From positions 1-64,000 of the forward strand of contig NZ_SJPS01000005.1 of the NCBI RefSeq assembly GCF_007860015.1: a stretch of DNA of 64,000 nucleotides, written 5' to 3'. The stretch is from Bythopirellula polymerisocia (GTDB taxonomy: Bacteria; Planctomycetota; Planctomycetia; Pirellulales; Lacipirellulaceae). Position numbers and translations under genes: made by a program. The notes under the pieces were generated by a model that saw only the letters and a list, made by a program, of their open reading frames with translations, was not told where the DNA came from and made no database searches. Positions 26,909-36,319 of the stretch are shown piece after piece; position 1 is the first letter of the stretch, and each line of letters starts with the position of its first letter.

Positions 26909-27517
26909 TTATGCCAACTCGGCGAAATTGCGAAGAACTCGCAAGCCTTCGCTTTGGCTCTTCTCGGGATGGAACTGTGTAGCAAAGAGATTCTCCCGCC
27001 AGATCGTCGCGCAAAAAGGATTGGGATACGACGCTTCTCCATCCAAGACACCGGGGTCTTTGGGAACGACAAAATAGGAATGCACAAAATAGAAATACGC
27101 TTCGTCATTTATGCCAGCGAAGATCGGTGCTTTCTTTCGAAAATGGACCTGGTTCCAGCCCATATGTGGGACCTTGTACTCGCGAGGAATATCGAATTTA
27201 CGGACTTCGCCGCTTAGAATTCCTAGACCTTCATGTTCCCCATCTTCAAAACTGCGCTCGAACAAGAGTTGTAAGCCGAGACAAATACCGAGAAAAGGCT
27301 TCCCACTCGAGACTGCATCGCCAATTGGCCCGACTAAATCACGTCGCTTGAGTTCTGCAATCGCATCGGCAAACGCTCCGACACCAGGGAGAACAATATG
27401 AGATGCCTTGGATAATATCTCCGGATCACTCGTAATCGCCGCCGCATGTCCGACACGCTCAAACCCCTTTTGCACACTGCGGAGGTTGCCCATCTGATAG
27501 TCGATAATCGCGATCAT
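26909..27517 (-). CDS. hisH: HisH, glutamine amidotransferase subunit of imidazole glycerol phosphate synthase
   Basis: HisH releases ammonia from glutamine and passes it to HisF, the cyclase. The 202 residues from ATG 27517 match the family; the in-frame extension upstream is rejected. A class I amidotransferase triad is visible: nucleophile Cys in LGICLGLQLLF, and His and Glu in FHPEKSQSEG near the C-terminus. The N-terminal IAIIDYQMGNLRSV is typical. hisF is not in this window, so the partner must be encoded elsewhere. Confidence 0.95.
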   Translation of the reverse strand: MIAIIDYQMGNLRSVQKGFERVGHAAAITSDPEILSKASHIVLPGVGAFADAIAELKRRDLVGPIGDAVSSGKPFLGICLGLQLLFERSFEDGEHEGLGILSGEVRKFDIPREYKVPHMGWNQVHFRKKAPIFAGINDEAYFYFVHSYFVVPKDPGVLDGEASYPNPFCATIWRENLFATQFHPEKSQSEGLRVLRNFAELA

Positions 27518-27679
27518 AATCTGGTTTCTCCGGCCAGAGACAAATGAAGGATGGGTTCGCTTCAGAGGACACGCACGAGGCGGAAAGTGTTCGGCGACAG
27601 TCCACATTCTAGACAAGAAACTAGGCCAGTGCATACCGGCTGTAAATCAGAAGAAAGGATTCAGGCCCTCAAATCATCC

Positions 27680-28507
27680 CTACCGGCTGGCGATTCGCTC
27701 GGGATAGACCACGAATTCTATACGCCGGTTGCGTGCCTTGCCCGCATCGGTGGCATTGGATACCACGGCATGATTACCGCCGTGTCCGATAACAAAGAGT
27801 TGCACGGCCGGCAGGCTTCCCCGTTCGATGAGGGCATTGTAGACCGAGAGAGCTTGGGCGGCGGAGAGGTGGTGGTTCGAGGGGTACTGTTGCGAATGGG
27901 TGGCCGTGTCATCAGTATGGCCTTCGATGCCGATGATGTGTTCCGGAAAGTTCTGCCGCAGATCGTTTGCAACGCTGGTCAGGAGTTGCTGGGCGCCTTC
28001 TTTCAAATACGGGCTCCCTGGCATGAAGAGCTGATCGGCGGGTATCTCCACCCGCAACAAGTCTCCGTCTTGGCGCACCTGCACACCAGGCAAGTCGCCC
28101 GACGCCAGATTTTTCATCATGCTGTTGTTCGCTCGAATCTCCCCTTGCTCGCGTTGATTGACCGAGGCCATCAGCGCCGAGGTCTTAGTGCGGAGCTGTG
28201 AATTATCCTCACGCATGGCGAGCAATTGATCGGTCGTCGTGCGGAGTTGATCGCGGGTCGTGTTGATCTCGTCGGTTAAGAGTTGTACTTTTTGCCGTGA
28301 TTGTGCGAGTATGGTCTCCAACTCTTGATTGTCGCGGTCAAGCGATTGGGCTCGGCTTTGGTATTCCTGACTCTGCTGCGCCACCAATTGCATTTGTTGC
28401 TCAGCCGCAGCGGCTGCCTGCTGATTGGGTTTGTACGCAAGTCGCCCACATCCGGTTGCCAGAAGCAACACAGTGCAACAGAGCGACATGAGGCAGCGAA
28501 TAGACAT
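27680..28507 (-). CDS. OmpA-like peptidoglycan-associated lipoprotein
   Basis: A 275-residue lipoprotein (signal ending LLLATGC, Cys20) with a long Gln/Leu-rich coiled-coil region (about 28-130). A C-terminal OmpA peptidoglycan-binding domain (about 165-270) carries IGIEGHTDDTAT and the end GKARNRRIEFVV. It probably bridges outer membrane and peptidoglycan, in the manner of Pal or OmpA-like linkers. The ATG at 28507 is preferred to a TTG at 28516. Convergence or operon links with neighbours are not evident; it lies upstream of hisH with a 160-base gap. Confidence 0.88.
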   Translation of the reverse strand: MSIRCLMSLCCTVLLLATGCGRLAYKPNQQAAAAAEQQMQLVAQQSQEYQSRAQSLDRDNQELETILAQSRQKVQLLTDEINTTRDQLRTTTDQLLAMREDNSQLRTKTSALMASVNQREQGEIRANNSMMKNLASGDLPGVQVRQDGDLLRVEIPADQLFMPGSPYLKEGAQQLLTSVANDLRQNFPEHIIGIEGHTDDTATHSQQYPSNHHLSAAQALSVYNALIERGSLPAVQLFVIGHGGNHAVVSNATDAGKARNRRIEFVVYPERIASR

Positions 28508-28615
28508 GGATCGCAATTAATGCTGAGGAAAACCCAATAGCGCGAACGCACCCCCCACGGATTCAACCGCGACGAGTGGCCGGAACGGTAGCAAGCACCG
28601 TCCTGCGCAACAAGA

Positions 28616-29155
28616 TCAGCTCGCCACACAGATGCTAGCAAGACTGTCGAAAGCGAATTTCACCGGCAGTTCAATCTGGGGATATTCCCCATAAAATCGC
28701 TTGATGAAATTGCGGTGCCATCGTTGCGGTTTGTGGGGCTCCCAACCCTGGCGGGCAAGGAACCGATCCGAGAGCCGGCTGTTGGCTGCATCGCACACGA
28801 TAGCATCGGCTTGCTTCGCTTCGGCGATGGCATCGAGTACCATTGCGGCGGCCAATGCGGTCGATACTCGGGTCCCCCGGCTGGAGACGACATACTTGAG
28901 TGCAAGAAAACTGGGGCAACTTCGCGGTTGGTTATAGTACAACCAGCAGCGGTCACTTGTCCCACCAGCATGGTAGTCATTGCCCACTGGCCACAACTCC
29001 GGTAATGAAAGTACTTTTGGCCAGCATCGCAAATGGACCGCCACGAGTTTTCCCGCCGCCGTTTCGATTACCCCATACCGCCCTGTGCGAATCATTGGCA
29101 GCCCAGCCTGCCACTGGTCGTAAGAATGACAAGTAAGTGTATGAGTAAATCTCAT
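28616..29155 (-). CDS. Conserved protein of unknown function
   Basis: A 179-residue protein with no motif I can name. The C-terminal half holds the block AAAMVLDAIAEAKQADAIVC, then DAANSRLSDRFLARQGWEPH and RWHRNFIKRFYGEYP. The pattern (a helix-rich block, then SDRFLxRxGWExH) recalls the end of GNAT-type acyltransferase folds, but I cannot confirm a cofactor-binding loop. The N-terminal half has Trp/Leu-rich strands. It starts 18 bases after the stop of the prepilin peptidase gene, so it is likely co-transcribed with it. Alternative: a planctomycete-specific housekeeping protein. Confidence 0.7.
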   Translation of the reverse strand: MRFTHTLTCHSYDQWQAGLPMIRTGRYGVIETAAGKLVAVHLRCWPKVLSLPELWPVGNDYHAGGTSDRCWLYYNQPRSCPSFLALKYVVSSRGTRVSTALAAAMVLDAIAEAKQADAIVCDAANSRLSDRFLARQGWEPHKPQRWHRNFIKRFYGEYPQIELPVKFAFDSLASICVAS

Positions 29156-29173
29156 GGTGCGTGTCCTCAGTGA

Positions 29174-30520
29174 TTATCCAAACAGCAACCGTTTAATCTG
29201 CTGCCATATGAACAACAGCACGCCCAACAGCACAAAACAAAATAGTAGCACCGCCGGCACCAACCATCCAAGCTGAAACGCAAACGCGACCCGATTCCAC
29301 ACCCCAGCCCAGCAAACCATTACGAATAATGCCCCCAGGCAGAGAAACGGGCCATAGGGAATCACATCGTCACGTTTGGTGATAAGCTGCACCAGGCCTC
29401 CTACCAATCCTGCAAACGGCGCCACAAAAAACACAATCACGCAGGCTTGCCAGCCCAGAAACGTGCCGACCATCATCATCAACGTGACATCGCCAAAACC
29501 CATTGCCTCTCGGCCCATGGCCGCACTGCCGACGATCCGTACGATCCAGACTAGAGCTCCGCTCATTGCCAGACCGACTAGAGCCGTGAGCAATCCCATC
29601 CAGACGGATGTGCCCCACAACCATACGGCAGTGATTGCCACCGCACCCGACCAGGCGATCACCCCAAGTGGCGGACGACAAACCTCACGCACCACTCGAC
29701 GGCATATCACGGTCGTTGCCTGCCAGGCTCCTCGGCGTCCTCGCCAAATCCTCGGCGCCAGGGCAAAGCACCAGAGCCACCAACAGAATTGACCCACCGC
29801 CAGCGACTTCCAGTTCGGTGCCGGTAACAGTTCTGCTGGCCATGCATTAGGTGATGTCAACGTCGTGGGTTCTACATACGCAGTGAGATTCGGCGCGATC
29901 TGAGGTAGCGGAGCGGCCACGCCTATGGCTGGGGGAACTTGAGGAAAAGTTCCCAGCGGCAGCAAGCTCATTGGCAGACAGGTTGCTAGAATGAGCCCCA
30001 GCAACGTTCCCGGTACAGTGATTTCGTCGGGAATAATTTTTTCGTCGATGTCAATAAAACTAGCCGCGACCATCAAGGTGATCAGCAGTCCGTGACCCCA
30101 GAAGGTAGGCCATAGTGCTGTGAAAGGAATCGCTAGTTTAGGGACCGTGATATGTCCGAACTGTAATTCCTGCAGAATATGTTGCAGTTGTCCGAGCACC
30201 AATCCGCGCTGTTCAACCTCCCACCACCATAAAAGTACTAGGCCGATGCCCATAGCCAGCTCGATCAGTAGCGGCCTGATCCAAAATCCACCCCCATGTT
30301 CAGAGCTCTCGCGACGCAGACTCCACCAACCGATGATCGGAACTCGATCCAGCAATTGCCTGGGTGATGCACCTGAAGGTACCGGTCCCCATGGGGAAAT
30401 GTCGCGCGGATTCCACGCGAGTCTGTAGATGGCCCAGTTCGCCAACGCACCTAACGCAATACCGGCGAGAAACACGCCGAGTTGCTCAAGGGAAAACGGG
30501 ATGGCAGCCAGCGAAAACAT
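29174..30520 (-). CDS. Prepilin peptidase (A24 family) with a long internal insertion
   Basis: An integral membrane aspartic peptidase that cleaves type IV prepilins or pseudopilins. The first catalytic aspartate lies in FIDIDEKIIPDEIT (about 155) and the second in the GFGD motif of AMGFGDVTLMM (about 340). In typical GspO/PilD proteins these sites are about 65 residues apart; here the spacing is about 185. The insert carries Pro-rich (LPQIAPNLTAYVEPTTLTSP) and membrane segments. The N-terminal part resembles the family's first region but lacks the zinc-binding cysteine tetrad, so N-methylation ability is doubtful. The total of 448 residues compares with about 280 usual. It lies next to aroK, with which it probably shares a transcript. 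Confidence 0.82.
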   Translation of the reverse strand: MFSLAAIPFSLEQLGVFLAGIALGALANWAIYRLAWNPRDISPWGPVPSGASPRQLLDRVPIIGWWSLRRESSEHGGGFWIRPLLIELAMGIGLVLLWWWEVEQRGLVLGQLQHILQELQFGHITVPKLAIPFTALWPTFWGHGLLITLMVAASFIDIDEKIIPDEITVPGTLLGLILATCLPMSLLPLGTFPQVPPAIGVAAPLPQIAPNLTAYVEPTTLTSPNAWPAELLPAPNWKSLAVGQFCWWLWCFALAPRIWRGRRGAWQATTVICRRVVREVCRPPLGVIAWSGAVAITAVWLWGTSVWMGLLTALVGLAMSGALVWIVRIVGSAAMGREAMGFGDVTLMMMVGTFLGWQACVIVFFVAPFAGLVGGLVQLITKRDDVIPYGPFLCLGALFVMVCWAGVWNRVAFAFQLGWLVPAVLLFCFVLLGVLLFIWQQIKRLLFG

Positions 30521-30555
30521 GCAAGTGGGCCGGGGTGAGGGAATCCAAGAGTAAG

Positions 30556-31089
30556 TCAGCCCCCTAGTGCCGCAAAGATTTCCTCGGCAATTTCGGCTGG
30601 CTGCTTCTCTTCGGTATCGACCTCAAGGGTAGCACACCCCCGGTAAATCACCTCTCGTTCGGCCAGGAGGGCATCAATTTCGGTACGACCGCCGTGATTA
30701 GTCAGGTTAGGACGCCGTCCAGGGGTCGTGGCGTCAGCTTCCAGACGTCTGGCGAGGGTCTCGGGCGAAGCCTGCAACCACACAACCGCTTGACAGTTTG
30801 CGAGGCAGCGGCGATTCGCTTCTCGTAAAACGGCCCCCCCACCTAGGGCCAGCACGGTCTCCGCCCGCTCGCAAAGCTCGGCCACCACCTCCGTCTCCTG
30901 GTCACGAAACTCCGTTTCGCCATCGTCCGCAAAAATCGCCGCAATCGATTTCCCGGCCCGCAGTTCCACTTCGACGTCGGCATCCACCCAATCCCAACCA
31001 ACTCGCAGGGCAAGGAGTTGCGCGACGGTTGTCTTTCCCGTTCCACGGAGTCCAATAAGAGCAATCGGTCGTGTATCGATAGGTGGCAT
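30556..31089 (-). CDS. aroK: Shikimate kinase AroK
   Basis: AroK phosphorylates shikimate with ATP. The 177 residues from ATG 31089 match the family; the longer in-frame start at 31173 is rejected. Motifs are the P-loop GLRGTGKT (13-20), substrate-binding DAD (36-38), FRDQE (61-65), the GGGAV loop (83-87) and the lid/adenine part near PGRRPNLTN. The aroDE gene ends 107 bases upstream, so two successive steps of aromatic biosynthesis are encoded in order. Confidence 0.95.
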   Translation of the reverse strand: MPPIDTRPIALIGLRGTGKTTVAQLLALRVGWDWVDADVEVELRAGKSIAAIFADDGETEFRDQETEVVAELCERAETVLALGGGAVLREANRRCLANCQAVVWLQASPETLARRLEADATTPGRRPNLTNHGGRTEIDALLAEREVIYRGCATLEVDTEEKQPAEIAEEIFAALGG

Positions 31090-31196
31090 ATTTAAAGCAT
31101 AATGGGCGGCCGCATTCCGAGCGAGACAATTCTGCATTGTACCGACCCGCAGGGAACGGCGAGTTACAGTCACAGGAGTTACCTGATCGCTGGTTT

Positions 31197-32699
31197 CTAC
31201 CGGCCAATGCCGATGGGCCCAATCGCCTTCTTCAACACATCACGCATCAAGCCGGGAGGCGCTTCCTGTTTGGTGAAAAGGTAGAACTGTAACCGCGCTT
31301 GCCGCACGAACATCTCTACCCCCGTGATGGCTTCGCAATTACGCGCTCGGGCATCTTTAACCAGCAGCGTCGATTCGGGATTGTAAACGGTGTCGAATAC
31401 CAGGATTGACGGTTTGAGAAAGGTCTTGCTTACCGGTGATTCGTCGACGTTGGGATGCATGCCGATGGGCGTGCAGTTAATGAGAATGTCACACTGGGCG
31501 CGCTGACGAGATTCCCAATCGATGGCCTTGCAGTCGAAGGCATCGGCCAATCGATCGGCTCGTTGCTTCGTCCGTGAAGCGATCGTTACAAAGGCTCCAC
31601 GACTCTTTAGGCCATAAACAATGGGTCGCGCAACCCCACCTGCTCCCAAGACCAAAGCTCGCTGGTTTCGTAAGGGACTGGGCTTTGTTCCAATACCTCC
31701 CATGGAATGTTCGAGGCAATCCATGGCTGAATTGTAATCTGTGTTGTAGCCAATGACTTCGCTGCCGTCGAATACGACTGTATTTACTGCTGCGATACTC
31801 TTGACTGCCGGATCGACCTTGGTGAGGTGCTTAGCAATGGCTTCTTTGTGGGGAATCGTAACACTTAATCCCTTAATTCCAAGTCGCGGAGCATCGATCA
31901 TAAACTGCTCCAAGCCGTCTGAGGGAACACGGAAGGGACAATATACCGCATCGATCCCACGAGCTTCAAACGCTGCATTGTGTACATGGGGGCTCAGAGA
32001 ATGTCCGATCGGATCAGCAATCACACCGTAGACTTCTGTATCCGGCCCGATCTTTTCGTACCGATAGATATCCGTCATCTGCTGGAAGCTGAGCTGTCCC
32101 GGGGCCAAGGTCCGTTCGTGGTGGAATGTAGCATACGTAAAAGGAGCTCCAAATTTCGCTGCAAGAATTCTCGAGGGCGTACCCACGTCTCCCATGCAAA
32201 TGCCAACAGTGGGAATCTCACTTTCCTGCATCATCTCCAACATTCGCAGATTATCGTGCGGATCGTTGGCCATCGTGGTGATTTTAATAATATCTGGATC
32301 GAGCTTTGACATATCCCGATGAAGATCCCGAAGGTTCTCGGGAGTCTTTCGGAAATTGTGGTAACTGATGATTCGCTTGGACTTGCCAAATCGAGGAATC
32401 TGGCCGGCGACATCTTCCTCGATATCGACGTAATCCACTCCCTCAGCAATGGCCTCGCGCAGGACAAGTTGTCGAGCTTCTTCGCTGCCGGTCCACTTAC
32501 CTCCATCTTCCAAGCGGCGGCAAGTAATGATGATCTTGCAATCAAGATCTTTTTGTTCAGCGAGCAAGCGACGTATATTGATCTTACTGGTAACATAGTC
32601 CAAGCGCAACTCGACTAGCTTGGCACCTTGCTCGCAAAGATGGCGATGCTCAGCCAAAATATGTTTGTGACGACTTCGCCCAATAGCAACGCAGATCAT
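31197..32699 (-). CDS. Fused 3-dehydroquinate dehydratase / shikimate dehydrogenase (AroDE)
   Basis: A 500-residue bifunctional enzyme for two consecutive shikimate-pathway steps. Residues 1 to about 225 form a type I 3-dehydroquinate dehydratase: His in RIISYHNF, Schiff-base Lys in DIIKITTMA, and CMGDVGTPSRIL. About residues 235-500 form shikimate dehydrogenase, with GVIADPIGHSLSPHVHNAAF, VTIPHKEAIAKHL (the catalytic Lys), the NADP-binding GAGGVARPI and NCTPIGMHPN. The start at 32699 is supported by an AGGAG about 11 bases upstream; an in-frame ATG at 32723 lacks one. Such fusions are best known from plants and chlamydiae, but also occur in planctomycetes. aroK lies directly downstream. Confidence 0.95.
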   Translation of the reverse strand: MICVAIGRSRHKHILAEHRHLCEQGAKLVELRLDYVTSKINIRRLLAEQKDLDCKIIITCRRLEDGGKWTGSEEARQLVLREAIAEGVDYVDIEEDVAGQIPRFGKSKRIISYHNFRKTPENLRDLHRDMSKLDPDIIKITTMANDPHDNLRMLEMMQESEIPTVGICMGDVGTPSRILAAKFGAPFTYATFHHERTLAPGQLSFQQMTDIYRYEKIGPDTEVYGVIADPIGHSLSPHVHNAAFEARGIDAVYCPFRVPSDGLEQFMIDAPRLGIKGLSVTIPHKEAIAKHLTKVDPAVKSIAAVNTVVFDGSEVIGYNTDYNSAMDCLEHSMGGIGTKPSPLRNQRALVLGAGGVARPIVYGLKSRGAFVTIASRTKQRADRLADAFDCKAIDWESRQRAQCDILINCTPIGMHPNVDESPVSKTFLKPSILVFDTVYNPESTLLVKDARARNCEAITGVEMFVRQARLQFYLFTKQEAPPGLMRDVLKKAIGPIGIGR

Positions 32700-32817
32700 T
32701 GAGGGAGAAACTCCTAAAGACATAAATAGTAAGGAATGTTGACGCTGGTAACTTACTGCTCAAACGAGCCACTGGGAAAACTTGCCATGTCTATTGTGCT
32801 AGAACTCCTGAGAATTA

Positions 32818-34701
32818 TCAAATCCGCTTGAATTGCCGGTCCAATTGTTCACGGGTGAAAACCAGGGCCGTCGGGCGCCCGTGTGGACAATGGTGATGGT
32901 CTCGGGCCAAATGTCGCTGGGAAAGCAGGGCCTCGACCTCGTCGGGAGACAGACGATCACCGAATTTGATTGCCGCCTTACAGGCAATCGTATGCATCAG
33001 ATCGTCAAGCAGATCCCTCGATTCGGGGCGTTTGCCTTGGGCTTGTAGCTGTTCGACCAAGCTACCGAGAACCTCCCGCGGACTGAAGTTAGCCAGCATT
33101 GCAGGATAGGCAGCCACGAGAACAGTTTCCCCGCCAAAAGGTTCCAACTCCAGTCCCAACTGAGACAGCACTTCTCGCTGTTCCAAGAGCACCGCCGCTT
33201 CGCTGGCGGCCAGATCAACAGGTTCGGGAACCAGCAGGCGTTGGCTCTCGAGTTCTCCTTGTGAGACCTTATCGCGGAGTTGCTCGTAGAGTATGCGTTC
33301 GTGAAGAGCGTGTTGGTCGATTACCTCCAAGCCGTCTTCATTCTCGACGACCAGATAACGATCGTGAATCTGTAGTGCCCTTGGGGAACCGTGCGGAGGG
33401 GACACACTCGTCGTCGGACCATCGATCCGTACACTTTCAGACTCGCCGGGCCTGCTTTCAACTCTCTGGGGATGGTTACCAACGACATCAGGGCCGACCT
33501 CGTGTAGTCGTAATGCTTCACTGGCCCCGCCTGGTATTTCGTTTGACGAGAACCCAGTCAACTCCGACTGCAATGTGGGAGATCGGCCAAGTTGATTCTT
33601 AGCCCAGGCATACAATTCGCTTGCCGCTGCAGAGTCACCTGCACCTGAATTCTCAGCCTCAGCGCTTGCTCGGTCAGGAAATGCTCCTCGGGCAACCAAA
33701 TCGGTTGAGAGGAACTTCGAACGCAATGTTCCCAATAGTTGACTATAGATGCGGCTCCCGTCCTGAAACCGCACTTCCAGCTTAGTGGGATGCACGTTTA
33801 CATCTACCAATGATGGTGGGATTTTCAGGTTCAAGAAACAGATCGGATACCGCCCTGTGAGCAACAGGCCCCGATACGCTTCCCCCAGGGCATGTTGCAG
33901 AGAACGATCACGAATCGTGCGGCCATTGAGCATCAAATACTGCAATCGGTTATTGCCGCGGCTATGGCTCGGATTGGCAACAAATCCTGAGAGGTGAATT
34001 TGCTCAGGGCTTTGTTCTTCAGAGCTTTCAATCTCGATAAGCCCATCGGCCAATTCCGCCCCGAAAAGGGCAGCGATTCGTTCGCGCAGATTGGTAACAG
34101 GAGGCAGATCGTGAACTAGCCGACCACCGTGATTGAGAGTGAAATGCACCCGGGGCGCTGCCAGAGCCAATCGAGTGATAGACTCGGTAATATGTCCCAT
34201 CTCGGTCTGCGTTGTCCGCAGGAATTTATGCCGCACCGGAGTGTTAAAAAACAACTGGCGGACCTCGATGGTCGTTCCCGCTGGGCAGCCAACTGGGCGT
34301 ATAGGCTCGGCACGTCCTCCGACGACTTCCAATTCCGCACCCGCCTCACAATCGGCCGGCCTACTACGAAGTACCAGACGACTTACCTCCGCGATCGAGG
34401 CCAGTGCTTCGCCACGAAATCCGAGGGTACCGACACGAAATAAGTCATCTGCATCGGCGATCTTGCTCGTAGCGTGACTTGCTATTGCCAGTTGCAATTG
34501 ATCAGCTGCAATGCCGCATCCATTGTCAGTCACGCGGATCATTGCAACGCCCCCCTGCTCGATCGCTACATCAATTCGAGTTGCACCTGAATCGACAGAG
34601 TTTTCTACCAGTTCTTTCACGACACTCGCAGGTCGTTCGATCACTTCACCAGCGGCGATCTTATTGACGACATGCGAAGAGAGCTGGCGAATGGTAGGCA
34701 T
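32818..34701 (-). CDS. mutL: DNA mismatch repair protein MutL (endonuclease type)
   Basis: MutL couples mismatch recognition by MutS to strand incision. The 627 residues have the GHKL ATPase N-terminus: VKELVENSVDSGATRI (motif I), DNGCGIA (motif II) and TLGFRGEALASI (motif III). The C-terminal part carries the metal-binding endonuclease signature DQHALHERILYE (DQHAxxExxxxE), together with ACKAAIK and CPHGRPT, so this MutL should nick DNA itself. That is expected in bacteria without MutH. It is followed by aroDE after about 120 bases. mutS is not in the window. Confidence 0.95.
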   Translation of the reverse strand: MPTIRQLSSHVVNKIAAGEVIERPASVVKELVENSVDSGATRIDVAIEQGGVAMIRVTDNGCGIAADQLQLAIASHATSKIADADDLFRVGTLGFRGEALASIAEVSRLVLRSRPADCEAGAELEVVGGRAEPIRPVGCPAGTTIEVRQLFFNTPVRHKFLRTTQTEMGHITESITRLALAAPRVHFTLNHGGRLVHDLPPVTNLRERIAALFGAELADGLIEIESSEEQSPEQIHLSGFVANPSHSRGNNRLQYLMLNGRTIRDRSLQHALGEAYRGLLLTGRYPICFLNLKIPPSLVDVNVHPTKLEVRFQDGSRIYSQLLGTLRSKFLSTDLVARGAFPDRASAEAENSGAGDSAAASELYAWAKNQLGRSPTLQSELTGFSSNEIPGGASEALRLHEVGPDVVGNHPQRVESRPGESESVRIDGPTTSVSPPHGSPRALQIHDRYLVVENEDGLEVIDQHALHERILYEQLRDKVSQGELESQRLLVPEPVDLAASEAAVLLEQREVLSQLGLELEPFGGETVLVAAYPAMLANFSPREVLGSLVEQLQAQGKRPESRDLLDDLMHTIACKAAIKFGDRLSPDEVEALLSQRHLARDHHHCPHGRPTALVFTREQLDRQFKRI

Positions 34702-34822
34702 AGTTTGAATTCGGAATTCGGATTGCAGAAAGTGGAATGAATACTAAATCGCTTCCGGTGTTGTAAGCCTCCGGCTTTGTTCGCTCATCACTCAACACTC
34801 ATCACACAATCTATGCCCCTCC

Positions 34823-36217
34823 TCACAACTGGTATTCTTTGATTTTGCGATACAAGGTCCGTTCGCCGATGCCCAGCAATTTCGCTGCCTCTTCACGATT
34901 GCCGCCTGTGAATTCTAGTGTCTCTGCAATAAAGAGTGCTTCGACATCGGAGAGGGGCTTGCCGACCAACCCAGCCAGTCCCTTGGTGCCAATCTCGGTA
35001 TTCAGGGGCCCCCCCGCTGCTAGCTCATCAGGAAGATCATCCAGATCAAGCACGTGGTCGTAATCGACAACAACCATACTCTCGAGAATGTTCTTCAATT
35101 GCCGCACATTTCCTGGCCAATCGTAACTCATCAGCCTGCGCCGAGCGGCGGTGGTAATGCTCTTGATTTCTTTGTGATGCCGCTGACTGTGCATCTTGAG
35201 AAAATGTTCTATTAACAGTGGGATATCCTGAGCCCGTTCGGCCAAGTTCGGTAGAGTGATGGTCACCACTTTGAGCCGATGGTAGAGATCTTCGCGAAAA
35301 GTACCTGCCGCTATGGCCTCTTCCAAGTCCCGATTGGTCGCGGATAGAATGCGCACGTTGACCTTAATTGGATCGTTGGACCCCACGCGAGTGATTTCGC
35401 TGCTTTCCAAGACCCTTAAGAGCTTGATCTGTGTGGGAAGGGGCATGTCACCCACTTCGTCTAGAAAGAGCGTTCCACCGTTAGCGTATTCGAACTTGCC
35501 GATGCGGTCGGCACTCGCGTCGGTAAACGCTCCTTTGACATGACCGAATAATTCACTTTCGAGAATATGCTCGCTAAGTGCAGCACAGTTTAGTCCCACA
35601 AAAGGGCGATTCTTGCGAGGGCTGTTTTGATGGATCGCCTGAGCAACGAGCTCTTTTCCTGTACCAGTATCTCCCTGGATGAGCACGGTCGCATCGGTTG
35701 GGGCGATGCGACGCAGCCGATCTAACACCTCCTGCATCTGAGGGCTATTGCCAATCAGCCCCTCAAAGCCGAATTTTTCGTCCAGCCTGCGACTCAACTC
35801 GGCATTCGCTCGGCGCAGGTGCTGGTTGCGAGCAGCATTGTCTACTACAGCGCGAAGTTGCTTCAGATCTAAGGGCTTCAAAAGATAGTTAAACGCCCCC
35901 TGCTGCATCGCTTCGACGGCAGATTGAATCGTGCCGTGGCCGGTGACTAGAATCACCTCTGCATCAGGCAGTTCCTCGCGACTCTTGGTGAGTATCTCTA
36001 GTCCACCAATGTCTGGCATCTTCAAGTCGCTCACCACAATCTCATAGGCCCCCTTCTCTAAGAGGTCCGCACCTTCAGTGCCTGTCGTGGCAACAGTACA
36101 TTCGTATCCAACTCGCGACAAACTGTCGGCCATCGTCTCTGCGTGCGCAGCATCATTATCGATGATCAAAGCACGAATCGGCGGGCCAGTGGTGGCGGTA
36201 GTCCTGTTATCAGACAT
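34823..36217 (-). CDS. NtrC-family sigma-54-dependent response regulator
   Basis: A 464-residue regulator. The receiver domain spans about 14-125 with phospho-acceptor D64 in VVSDLKMPD. The AAA+ domain holds Walker A GDTGTGKE, the GAFTDAS loop ([11 protein letters not shown]) that contacts sigma-54, and SRL-type arginine-finger regions. The Fis-type helix-turn-helix is at the end ([23 protein letters not shown]). It should activate genes from -24/-12 promoters after phosphorylation. The partner kinase gene lies 102 bases upstream. Regulon unknown. Confidence 0.95.
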   Translation of the reverse strand: MSDNRTTATTGPPIRALIIDNDAAHAETMADSLSRVGYECTVATTGTEGADLLEKGAYEIVVSDLKMPDIGGLEILTKSREELPDAEVILVTGHGTIQSAVEAMQQGAFNYLLKPLDLKQLRAVVDNAARNQHLRRANAELSRRLDEKFGFEGLIGNSPQMQEVLDRLRRIAPTDATVLIQGDTGTGKELVAQAIHQNSPRKNRPFVGLNCAALSEHILESELFGHVKGAFTDASADRIGKFEYANGGTLFLDEVGDMPLPTQIKLLRVLESSEITRVGSNDPIKVNVRILSATNRDLEEAIAAGTFREDLYHRLKVVTITLPNLAERAQDIPLLIEHFLKMHSQRHHKEIKSITTAARRRLMSYDWPGNVRQLKNILESMVVVDYDHVLDLDDLPDELAAGGPLNTEIGTKGLAGLVGKPLSDVEALFIAETLEFTGGNREEAAKLLGIGERTLYRKIKEYQL

Positions 36218-36319
36218 ATTCTTCTTAAAGTGACAAACGGTTTATCTTAAACATGCCCAGCAATCGCCTGGCAACTAGGCATACCTCCGAGTCTCCGGAG
36301 ACTCGTCGGCGAATGATGA

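Noticed and set aside
27551-28201. 216-codon plus-strand frame over the OmpA-like gene and hisH leader
   Set aside because: Opposite a gene with a clear OmpA domain; the translated sequence shows no family motif.
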